A DNA stretch of 57,985 nucleotides from Fredinandcohnia onubensis (GTDB taxonomy: Bacteria; Bacillota; Bacilli; Bacillales; Bacillaceae_L): positions 1 through 57,985 of the forward strand of contig NZ_NSEB01000005.1 of NCBI RefSeq assembly GCF_002734215.1, in the 5' to 3' direction. A program made the position numbers and the translations under genes. Position 1 is the first letter of the stretch, and the number at the start of each line of letters is the position of its first letter. The notes below the pieces were generated by a model. It did no database searches, had not been told where the DNA came from, and saw nothing but the letters and a program-made list of their open reading frames with translations. Positions 1 through 6,899 of this stretch are shown here, piece after piece.

Positions 1-30
1 AAATTGTCCATTATTCGGGTTATAGTTCAC
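1..30. repeat. Left copy of a 30-bp terminal inverted repeat
   Basis: Positions 1-30 are the exact reverse complement of positions 57956-57985. In both places the unit abuts a GGGAC/GTCCC palindrome on its inner side. A window starting and ending exactly at inverted copies suggests that assembly broke at a dispersed repeat; that is inference. Confidence 0.9.
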
Positions 31-86
31 AGGTCCCGTGTCCCTGTAAAAATATGGTGGGACGAGGGACCTGTCCCCGTGTCCCA
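30..86. repeat. GGGAC/GTCCC palindromic intergenic repeat
   Basis: Two GTCCC-rich half-units form an inverted pair: ACAGGTCCCGTGTCCC from position 30 and GGGACGAGGGACCTGT from about 59, followed by CCCCGTGTCCC. The same words recur at 27310, 28863, 37802, 38572, 40085 and 57941. It looks like a REP-type element; no transposase is nearby. Confidence 0.75.
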
Positions 87-105
87 AAAAAACTTTAATT
101 TGCAC

Positions 106-131
106 TGAACTTTTTCCGAACCTCGGTCGTA
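106..131 (+). promoter_or_regulatory. ECF-sigma-type promoter candidate for the yxlEFG-like operon
   Basis: TGAACT at 106-111 is followed after exactly 16 bp by CGTA at 128-131. This fits the family pattern of Bacillus extracytoplasmic-function promoters (TGAAAC or TGAACG, N16, CGTA or CGTC). In B. subtilis the homologous genes belong to the SigY operon. No sigY gene is seen in front, so the factor used is unknown. Confidence 0.45.
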
Positions 132-170
132 TTATCTTCGGAAAACAAATTGAAGGGGACGTGATTCAGC

Positions 171-368
171 ATGACAGGACTTGAAGGAATAAATTGGGCG
201 GTTATTGCTCCGATCATTGTGATTCAATTAATTTTATTAGTAACGGCCATAGTCGATCTTGTGAGAAGTGAAGAAACGAATGGACCAAAGATTTTGTGGG
301 TGTTTGTCATCCTTTTGGTCAGTATACTTGGCCCGATTCTCTATTTTGTAATCGGAAGGAAGAGATAG
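171..368 (+). CDS. yxlE: Small membrane protein of the PLDc_N family (YxlE-like)
   Basis: A 65-residue protein with two hydrophobic segments (about residues 9-30 and 41-62) joined by a short charged linker with SEETNGPKILW. This is the layout of the phospholipase D/cardiolipin synthase N-terminal (PLDc_N) family without any catalytic domain. In B. subtilis, YxlE precedes the ABC genes yxlF and yxlG and is reported as a negative regulator of SigY activity. Here it ends one base before the ABC ATPase gene, so the three genes are one transcription unit. A purine-rich AAGGGGA ribosome site lies about 12 bases ahead of the ATG. The assignment rests on fold, size and context; the molecular role here is inference. 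Confidence 0.8.
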   Translation: MTGLEGINWAVIAPIIVIQLILLVTAIVDLVRSEETNGPKILWVFVILLVSILGPILYFVIGRKR

Positions 369-369
369 A

Positions 370-1281
370 ATGACGGAAACATTGGTCTCGATTGAAAATT
401 TGGTGAAACGGTTTGGAAGGGAAACGGCGGTTAACAATCTTTCCTTTGATATTAAAAAAGGAAGCTGTACAGCTTTACTAGGCCCGAATGGAGCGGGGAA
501 AACAACGACTTTACGGATGTTGGCGGGCCTTCTTCATCCTACCTCAGGTAAAATTTCCTTTGATGGCATGGAAAATGGCGACAATCGGAAATACATCGGA
601 TACCTACCGCAACACCCTGTATTTTACAATTGGATGTCGGCAAATGAATTTTTGGTCTATGTCGGGCAACTTGCCCACTTATCGAAAAAGGAATCCCAGC
701 AAAAAGCGGATGAATTACTAGAGTTGGTAGGACTCTCAGATGCAAAGAAAAAGAGAATCGGAGGTTTTTCGGGCGGAATGAAGCAGCGCCTCGGGATTGC
801 ACAGGCGATGATTCATGAACCAAAGCTGGTCATGCTTGATGAACCAGTTTCTGCATTAGACCCTGTCGGACGCCGCGAAGTCATTGAAATGATGCGGGAA
901 TTGAAAAAGAAGACAACGATTCTATTTTCAACACATGTGTTGCATGACGCAGAAGAAGTTTGTGATGATATCGTCATTATCCGTAAAGGAGAATTGGCAT
1001 TAAGTGATACGCTCTCTGGTCTACGAAAAAAGCACCAGCATGATGTGATCATTATTGAAGCAGAAACGGATATTACAACTTGGGCAAGCGGTTTAACCGC
1101 AATTGACTCGGTTCATGAAGTGACGGCAGAGCGCACAACAGCGACAATTGTTGTTTCTCAACTTGAACCTGCAAGAAATGCTATTTTACAAGATATATTG
1201 ACTAAAAATATACCAGTATCAACGTTTAAAATTGGGCAATCGTCCCTCGAGGATGTATTCATGAAGGTGGTGAAGTCATGA
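370..1281 (+). CDS. yxlF: ABC transporter ATP-binding protein (YxlF-like)
   Basis: A 303-residue ABC ATPase. Visible motifs in order: Walker A GPNGAGKTT near residue 40, Q-loop YLPQHP near 78, signature FSGGMKQRLG near 136, Walker B LVMLDEP near 158 with D-loop SALDP, and the H-loop STHVLHD near 190. The C-terminal 90 residues form the extension usual in drug/antibiotic-type exporters. It follows the YxlE-like gene by one base and its stop overlaps the permease start by four bases (ATGA), so ATPase and permease should be translationally coupled and form one exporter. The exported substrate cannot be read from the sequence. Confidence 0.92.
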   Translation: MTETLVSIENLVKRFGRETAVNNLSFDIKKGSCTALLGPNGAGKTTTLRMLAGLLHPTSGKISFDGMENGDNRKYIGYLPQHPVFYNWMSANEFLVYVGQLAHLSKKESQQKADELLELVGLSDAKKKRIGGFSGGMKQRLGIAQAMIHEPKLVMLDEPVSALDPVGRREVIEMMRELKKKTTILFSTHVLHDAEEVCDDIVIIRKGELALSDTLSGLRKKHQHDVIIIEAETDITTWASGLTAIDSVHEVTAERTTATIVVSQLEPARNAILQDILTKNIPVSTFKIGQSSLEDVFMKVVKS

Positions 1282-2057
1282 GACAGTGGTCAGTGCTATT
1301 TAAAAAAGAATGGATTGAGATGACGCGGAATTTTAAAATCCTGTGGATTCCACTTGTCTTCATTTTACTTGGGATCATGCAGCCTGTAACCTCTTATTAT
1401 TTGCCGGAAATCATCAAAGCAGCGGGTGAGTTGCCAGAGGGAGCGGTCTTTGATATCCCGGTGCCAACCCCACAAGAGGTGCTCGTGCAAACCTTCGGAC
1501 AGTACAGCCAAATCGGGGTTCTCGTGTTGGTATTAGCGTTTATGGGGATTGTTGCGGCGGAAAAAAACAGTGGCGTTTCTGATATCATTCTTGTAAAACC
1601 GGTTTCGTTCGCAAATTACATTACAGCAAAATGGGTAAGCATCACGATCATGACGTTGGGTTCATTTTTACTAGGCATCTTAGCGTCATGGTATTACACG
1701 GGAGTATTAATCGGTGACCTAGAATTTGGCGAACTAATGAAAGGTTCACTCGTGTACGGGACTTGGCTTGTGTTCCTCATGACCGTTACACTACTATTAA
1801 GCTCATTATTTAAAAGTAATATCTTTGTAGCGTTTATGTCGTTGCTAGTTGCGATTGGGTTGTCAGCACTCACTTCATTATTATCTAAGTGGATGACCTG
1901 GAGTCCCGCGAGGCTCTCAACACACGCAAGTTCACTGCTTTTAACAGGAAGTCCAGACAAACAATTTGCATTATCTTTGACTGTCTCGCTTCTATTGATT
2001 CTTGTCCTGCTCGTGAGTTCCATTTATCTCTTTGCAAAAAAGGAAAGAGCAGCGTAA
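1278..2057 (+). CDS. yxlG: ABC-2 type transporter permease (YxlG-like)
   Basis: A 259-residue integral membrane protein with about six hydrophobic segments, the first near residues 22-44 after the KKEWIEMTRNFK amphipathic start typical of ABC-2 permeases, and the last at the very C terminus before KKERAA. It contains the AAEKNSGVSDIILVKPV stretch that in this family follows the second membrane segment. The gene overlaps the ATPase gene by four bases and is the last of the operon, closed by the hairpin at 2066-2089. It is expected to form the membrane pore of the exporter powered by the preceding ATPase. Confidence 0.88.
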   Translation: MRQWSVLFKKEWIEMTRNFKILWIPLVFILLGIMQPVTSYYLPEIIKAAGELPEGAVFDIPVPTPQEVLVQTFGQYSQIGVLVLVLAFMGIVAAEKNSGVSDIILVKPVSFANYITAKWVSITIMTLGSFLLGILASWYYTGVLIGDLEFGELMKGSLVYGTWLVFLMTVTLLLSSLFKSNIFVAFMSLLVAIGLSALTSLLSKWMTWSPARLSTHASSLLLTGSPDKQFALSLTVSLLLILVLLVSSIYLFAKKERAA

Positions 2058-2065
2058 CCAAAAAC

Positions 2066-2089
2066 AGGCATGGCCAATTGGCCGTGCCT
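2066..2089. terminator. Bidirectional terminator hairpin
   Basis: AGGCA-GGCCAATTGGCC-TGCCT forms a long stem between two convergent genes, followed by TATTATTTT on the plus strand and preceded by an A-run that gives a T-run on the minus strand. A nearly identical hairpin is at 5261-5286. Confidence 0.75.
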
Positions 2090-2090
2090 A

Positions 2091-2456
2091 TTATTTTACG
2101 ATTACCTGTCCGACCATTCCTTCTTTTTCGTGGTATCTACATATCAGTTCATATGTACCAGCGTTTTTCGGTTCCACAGTCACAATTTTTATTTGTTTTG
2201 GTTTCACTTCATAGTCGATTCCGAGCTTTTGTACTGTAAAGGTATGTTCTTTAACGCCATTATTTTTCAAGACCAACACAATCGGTTTTCCTTTGGGAAT
2301 CGTGATGGCTTTTGGGTTAAAGTAATCATCGTTCAATTCGACCTCAATTTTTTGAATCGGCTCCAAAGGCTGAGTTTCGGCAAATACACCAAGTGAACCA
2401 ACCACAAGAAGCGCCAGCGCAAGGCATAATCCTGTTAACCATTTAATCGCAGACAT
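2091..2456 (-). CDS. Secreted or membrane-anchored cupredoxin-domain protein
   Basis: A 121-residue protein on the minus strand. The N terminus (residues 1-26) is a signal peptide ending VFAETQ. The rest is a single cupredoxin fold with the type-1 copper ligands visible: His71 in KEHTF, then Cys106, His109 and Met114 in ICRYHEKEGM. The start is set at the ATG at 2456 because AAAGGAGGG stands just ahead; an upstream in-frame ATG has no ribosome site. Small cupredoxins of this kind act as extracytoplasmic electron carriers or copper-binding proteins. No redox partner is encoded next to it, so its partner is unknown. Confidence 0.85.
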   Translation of the reverse strand: MSAIKWLTGLCLALALLVVGSLGVFAETQPLEPIQKIEVELNDDYFNPKAITIPKGKPIVLVLKNNGVKEHTFTVQKLGIDYEVKPKQIKIVTVEPKNAGTYELICRYHEKEGMVGQVIVK

Positions 2457-2776
2457 TTGCAATCCCTCCTTTCTTCTTCTATTTTCTTCTAATTTGTTAA
2501 ATATTATCAGCAAAAGTTAGGTTTATCTGTCATTAAAAATGGCATTTTTAAAAATTCTAATCTAAAAAAATCGAATAAACTCGAAAATAGTACAGAAATA
2601 GTCTGATAGTATTATTTTCAATGACGAAACAATGAGTACGAATGCTCAAGGACAAAAAAGAAGAAAGGGTGAATTTATGTAGTATTGGGGAAGGCCTTGC
2701 AAAAAATGTTAAAAAGGAGGGAGTATGTATTTAGGGGAAAAGGCTAACTCAATATTATGATTAGGGAGATGAAGCG
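2457..2776. other. Divergent intergenic region with leader mini-ORFs
   Basis: Region between the cupredoxin and the divergent subtilase gene. It is AT-rich. The 3' part carries a strong ribosome site (AAAAAGGAGGG, 2712-2722) in front of an 11-codon ORF at 2725-2760, which overlaps by four bases a 9-codon ORF at 2757-2786, which in turn overlaps the start of the protease gene. I see no convincing -35/-10 pair. Confidence 0.5.
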
Positions 2777-5206
2777 TTGGTCATGAGAAAAAAACGAACA
2801 CTTAAACCTATATTTATCCTATTAACCTTTTTATTAGCATTTTCTTCATTTGGAATGGGAGCTTTCGCACAAACAAACGACACAAATTCCTCTGCTCCAA
2901 AACAGTTAGCAGAACTACATGGCAATATAGATCTTAAATCCTCAAAATCTACTACAGTAATCGTGGAAATGACAGAAACATCGATTGTGGAAGCAAAACA
3001 TGCAGGAAAAACTCAAACAAAGGCAAATCTAGCAAAGGAACGTAAAAAAGTTAAAGACGCAGTGAAACAAGCTGCGAAGTCTAGTAAGGTGAACCGCGAG
3101 TACGATTACGTATTCTCTGGATTCTCGGTTGAATTAAAAGCAAATGAAATCCCCGCACTACTGTCTGTTCCAGGGGTAAAAGCAGTATATCCTGATGTCG
3201 AATATACGATTACAGAGGATACTGGTGAGACCATTTCACAAGAGGAATTTAGTCCACAAATGGCTGATAGTGCTCCATTTATTGGTGCTAATGATGCTTG
3301 GGAAGCGGGTTATACAGGGAAAGGAATTACAGTAGCTGTTATTGATACTGGTGCTGATTATACTCACCCTGACTTAAATCATGCATTTGGAGACTACAAA
3401 GGATGGGATTTTGTAGACAACGACAATGATCCTCAGGAAACACCAGCTAACGATCCGCGTGGAGCAAAAACGGACCATGGTACGCACGTATCTGGTACAG
3501 TAGCGGCAAACGGTGGTATTAAGGGAGTAGCACCTGAGGCTACACTTTTAGCATACCGTGTCTTAGGTCCTGGCGGTAGCGGGACATCTGAGAATGTAAT
3601 CGCAGGAATCGAAAAGGCTGTTCAAGATGGCGCTGATGTGATGAACCTTTCGTTAGGTAACTCACTGAATGATCCAGATTATGCGACAAGCATTGCGCTA
3701 GACTGGGCGATGGCAGAAGGAGTCGTAGCCGTTACTTCAAACGGGAATGCTGGACCTATGAATTGGACAGTTGGATCACCGGGTACATCTCGTGACGCTA
3801 TTTCTGTAGGGGCTACACAGCTTCCGTATAATGTGTATAATGCGTCCATTACAACTTCTGCGGGCGTTGAATATTCATCTGCAAAGGTACAAGGTTTCCC
3901 AAGTGATGCTGAATTACTCGCTTTGAATGGGAAAGAATTCGAGTTTGTCCATGTTGGATTTGGTTCACCAGCAGAGTTTGTTGGAAAAGATCTGCAGGGT
4001 AAAATCGCATTAATTAGCCGTGGAGCAGGAATCGCATTCGTTGATAAAGCTTCTGCAGCTAAAGCAGCGGGCGCAGCAGGTGCGATTATTTATAATAATG
4101 TAGCTGGTGAGCAACCAGATGTGCCTGGAATGGCAGTTCCAACCATTAAGGTTTCACAAGATGATGGGGCAAAATTACTTACTGAATTAGAAAACGGCAA
4201 TAACAATGTAAGCTTCAATATCGAATTCTCCCACGGTGTAGGCGAATTGATGGCTGACTTCTCATCTCGTGGGCCAGTAACTCAAACATGGATGATCAAG
4301 CCCGACGTATCAGCACCAGGTGTAAACATTACGAGTACCATCCCAGGTGGCTATGGTGCGAAGCAAGGTACAAGTATGGCCTCTCCGCATGTTGCTGGTG
4401 CAGCTGCATTAGTTTTACAAGCACATCCTGACTGGTCTGTAGAAGATGTAAAAGCAGCATTAATGAATACTGCAGTGGAGTTAAAGGATGCAAATGGAAA
4501 TGTATATCCGCACAATACCCAAGGGGCTGGAAGTATCCGTCCACTTGATGCAATCAATACAGAAACACTTGCTACTCCTGGTAGCCATTCATTTGGTGTG
4601 TTTTACAAGGACAAAGGGAAACAAGTAGAAAAGCAACATTTTACACTAGAAAATCTATCAAAAGAAAGAAAAACATATAATTTTGATGTTTCGTTTGCGG
4701 GTAACCCAGCGGGCATTAAGGTAATGACCAGCAACAATTTAAAAGTGAATGCTGGCCAATCACAAAAGGTTAATCTGAATGTTCAAGTGGATGCTGGTAA
4801 GCTTGAACCAGGCTATTATGAAGGTTCAATCAAGATTAGCGACGGTAAGGAAACATTTGATGTTCCGACCATCCTATTTGTAAAAGAACCTGATTATCCT
4901 CGTGCTGAAGCGGTCTTTGTTTCATTCGGTGAAAATGGTAATTTAACTCAGGTTGGTGGTTTATTCCCAGGTGGGGCAGAGTCAGTAGAATTCTTTGTGT
5001 ATCGATCAAATGCGGCTGGTCAGGCACTAGAATACTTAGGTGACATTGCATTTTATGAAAATGTACCTGCTGGCTATCAGTACTTTGAATGGGATGGAAC
5101 CCTTACTAATGGCGTTACATTAGCCAAAGGTCAATATTATAATGTGTACGCCTACGCAACTTACAAAGGTCAATCAGACCTAGCCGGAACAAACTTCCGT
5201 TACTAA
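2777..5206 (+). CDS. vpr: Vpr-type extracellular subtilisin-like serine protease
   Basis: An 809-residue secreted protease, the same size class as B. subtilis Vpr. Layout: signal peptide (1-32), inhibitor-I9 propeptide (about 58-145), S8 catalytic domain with Asp190 (VIDTG), His234 (DHGTHV), oxyanion Asn324 (NGNAG) and Ser533 (GTSMASPH), a PA domain inserted between His and Ser (about 375-485), then Fn3/Ig-like C-terminal domains with a FVSFGENGNL segment. All catalytic residues are intact. A TTG start at 2777 is preferred because AGGGAG lies 8 bases ahead; an ATG two codons later is possible. Role: broad extracellular proteolysis. The leader with nested mini-ORFs suggests translational control. 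Confidence 0.92.
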   Translation: MVMRKKRTLKPIFILLTFLLAFSSFGMGAFAQTNDTNSSAPKQLAELHGNIDLKSSKSTTVIVEMTETSIVEAKHAGKTQTKANLAKERKKVKDAVKQAAKSSKVNREYDYVFSGFSVELKANEIPALLSVPGVKAVYPDVEYTITEDTGETISQEEFSPQMADSAPFIGANDAWEAGYTGKGITVAVIDTGADYTHPDLNHAFGDYKGWDFVDNDNDPQETPANDPRGAKTDHGTHVSGTVAANGGIKGVAPEATLLAYRVLGPGGSGTSENVIAGIEKAVQDGADVMNLSLGNSLNDPDYATSIALDWAMAEGVVAVTSNGNAGPMNWTVGSPGTSRDAISVGATQLPYNVYNASITTSAGVEYSSAKVQGFPSDAELLALNGKEFEFVHVGFGSPAEFVGKDLQGKIALISRGAGIAFVDKASAAKAAGAAGAIIYNNVAGEQPDVPGMAVPTIKVSQDDGAKLLTELENGNNNVSFNIEFSHGVGELMADFSSRGPVTQTWMIKPDVSAPGVNITSTIPGGYGAKQGTSMASPHVAGAAALVLQAHPDWSVEDVKAALMNTAVELKDANGNVYPHNTQGAGSIRPLDAINTETLATPGSHSFGVFYKDKGKQVEKQHFTLENLSKERKTYNFDVSFAGNPAGIKVMTSNNLKVNAGQSQKVNLNVQVDAGKLEPGYYEGSIKISDGKETFDVPTILFVKEPDYPRAEAVFVSFGENGNLTQVGGLFPGGAESVEFFVYRSNAAGQALEYLGDIAFYENVPAGYQYFEWDGTLTNGVTLAKGQYYNVYAYATYKGQSDLAGTNFRY

Positions 5207-5218
5207 ACTTTTTAAAAA

Positions 5219-5245
5219 GGTGTCAGGCCCATTCGCCTCGACACC
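5219..5245 (+). terminator. Hairpin downstream of the protease gene
   Basis: GGTGTC at 5219-5224 pairs with GACACC at 5240-5245. There is only a weak T-tract after it, so the stronger hairpin at 5261-5286 probably does most of the termination. Confidence 0.45.
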
Positions 5246-5260
5246 ATGTAATATTGAATC

Positions 5261-5286
5261 AAGGCATGGCCAATTGGCTATGCCTT
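5261..5286. terminator. Bidirectional terminator hairpin, copy of the one at 2066
   Basis: AAGGCAT-GGCCAATTGGCT-ATGCCTT, a stem of about 11 bp around AATT, then GTTATTTTAC. It shares the TGGCCAATTGGC core with the hairpin at 2066-2089 and lies between convergent genes. Confidence 0.7.
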
Positions 5287-5314
5287 GTTATTTTACTATT
5301 TATAGGAATCGCCT

Positions 5315-6049
5315 CTATTCTCCTTCAACAATTTTTGCAAAGTCATCAAGAGTAGTTGAATACTTGATATAGATTCGTGGCAAGAGATAGACTTCATCTT
5401 TTATGCCCTTCTCAGAAAATAGTTCAGGAGTTGTCGTAAGTCCAAACAAATAGTATTTCTTCGTTTCTACTACGACCTTGTTACTAAAATTTCCGTATGG
5501 ATATGCAAGAGCGATAACTGGTTTACCCGTTATTTTTTGAATTTTATCTTTGGATCCTTTCAGTTCATATTCACCATTTTTTATTTTCGTCAAATCAGGA
5601 TGTGTAGCGGTATGAGACTGTATGGAGATGATTCCCGAATCAGCCATCATTTTTAAATCCGATTTTGATAATCGGTTGGAACGACCGATAAAGTCAGAAA
5701 TAACAAAAATGGTACCAGTTGGTTTAAAACGCTCGTTTTTCAGTTTTTGAAAAATACGAAAAGCATTCAGATTGTTTTTGTATCCATCATCAAAGGTAAT
5801 GAAAATGGGTTTGTTTACTTTATCAATGTCTTTCCATCGATCAAATGTTAATAATGTGAAGCCGTGGTCTCTTAGATAAATCATTTGTTTCTCGAAATTA
5901 TATGGTGTTACATATAAATCCTTCGAACCCACCCCTGTAAATTCATCGATTGAATGATATACCAAAATAGGAACCTTACGTTGAGCAAAAACTTGTGATG
6001 GAAGAAGTAGTATAAGAAGACATAGAAAAATCATAACAACCTTTTTCAT
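5315..6049 (-). CDS. Secreted polysaccharide deacetylase family protein (NodB/CE4-like)
   Basis: A 244-residue protein on the minus strand. Residues 1-22 are a signal peptide ending QVFAQ. The NodB-type domain shows VLVYHS near residue 30, the metal-binding TFDDGY (Asp87, Asp88), SHTATHPDL with His146 and His150, and AYPYG near 183. These are the conserved CE4 zinc-site and catalytic motifs, so it should be active on N-acetylated glycans such as peptidoglycan or an exopolysaccharide. AAGCGAGGAG lies ahead of the ATG. It stands alone between a terminator and an intergenic region. The natural substrate cannot be told from the sequence. Confidence 0.85.
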   Translation of the reverse strand: MKKVVMIFLCLLILLLPSQVFAQRKVPILVYHSIDEFTGVGSKDLYVTPYNFEKQMIYLRDHGFTLLTFDRWKDIDKVNKPIFITFDDGYKNNLNAFRIFQKLKNERFKPTGTIFVISDFIGRSNRLSKSDLKMMADSGIISIQSHTATHPDLTKIKNGEYELKGSKDKIQKITGKPVIALAYPYGNFSNKVVVETKKYYLFGLTTTPELFSEKGIKDEVYLLPRIYIKYSTTLDDFAKIVEGE

Positions 6050-6149
6050 AAAACTCCTCGCTTTATATCCTTATTCCTTTATTGTTCCTTAAAAACATAG
6101 GACTATTATAATTTCTCCACTATTTCACCTCATCTACCACAAAAGCAAA

Positions 6150-6182
6150 AAAGGTGTCGGGAAAACTCCCCAACACCTTTAT
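6150..6182 (-). terminator. Terminator of the Lrp-type regulator gene
   Basis: AAAGGTGT (6150-6157) pairs with ACACCTTT (6173-6180). Read on the minus strand, the stem begins inside the stop codon and is followed by a T-rich stretch. Confidence 0.7.
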
Positions 6183-6628
6183 AATTTAAGACCCGTCCGA
6201 CTCTTAAATCGTCTCAACAATATGTGACTTTCCACCCTCGTAATTCCGTCCAAGCTATAGAGCTCTTCGTTAATAAATTTTTCAAGCTTCGCAAAGTCCT
6301 CCACAAGAACGTGCATATGCAGGGTACTTGGCCCAGTCATTTGGTAGCAGCTTGCGACACTTGGATTGTTTGCAAGAGTTTCAGCTACACGTACAAGTGA
6401 AGAAGGCTCACAGTCGACCTCGAAAAAGGCTGATACCCCTTTTCCAACTTTTTCAGAATTAATCACAACAGAAAATTTTTCAATCACGCCTTTTTCAATC
6501 AGTTGATTGACGCGCTCACGAATCGATACCCTTGAAAGACCAAGTTCTTTTCCAATATCCACGTAGGACATTCGCCCATTTATCGTCAAAAGCTCGAGAA
6601 TTCTTTTATCAGTTTCATCGAGTTTCAT
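6179..6628 (-). CDS. ywrC: Lrp/AsnC-family regulator, ChrS/YwrC-like
   Basis: A 149-residue protein with an N-terminal winged-helix HTH (about residues 3-60, LDETDKRILELL then GLSRVSIRERVNQL) and a C-terminal RAM/AsnC ligand domain (about 68-140). Start chosen at the ATG at 6628 behind GGTGAT; an ATG six codons earlier is possible. It is divergent from the gamma-glutamyltransferase/chromate transporter genes. In B. subtilis the orthologous regulator lies beside ywrD and the split chromate transporter pair, and has been described as controlling the latter. A 12-bp direct repeat in the divergent region could be its operator (inference). Confidence 0.85.
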   Translation of the reverse strand: MKLDETDKRILELLTINGRMSYVDIGKELGLSRVSIRERVNQLIEKGVIEKFSVVINSEKVGKGVSAFFEVDCEPSSLVRVAETLANNPSVASCYQMTGPSTLHMHVLVEDFAKLEKFINEELYSLDGITRVESHILLRRFKSRTGLKL

Positions 6629-6651
6629 TGTATCACCACATTTCACGGTTT

Positions 6652-6718
6652 ACTTGCTTACGTATATTTTACCATCGGTTCATACAACACACACCAAAAA
6701 AATAGGACTTGCTTACGT
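6652..6718. promoter_or_regulatory. Direct repeat ACTTGCTTACGT, possible Lrp-type operator
   Basis: The 12-mer ACTTGCTTACGT occurs at 6652-6663 and again at 6707-6718, 55 bp apart, between the Lrp-type gene and the divergent transferase gene. Spaced repeats of this kind suit an octameric Lrp-family protein; no other function is evident. Confidence 0.4.
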
Positions 6719-6899
6719 TTTGTCATCCGCCGTTAGCCCGATTTTCCCGCGTTTTTACTTATTTTATCAAAGTTATAGAATATATTCTAAATTTCAATTA
6801 TAATCATAATTATAACTTAGATATTCCGTTTGTTAGTTGATTTTTGAAAAATAACTAACAATTGTCAAAAATGAGGTACATAGAGGGGGATTAGTAAAA

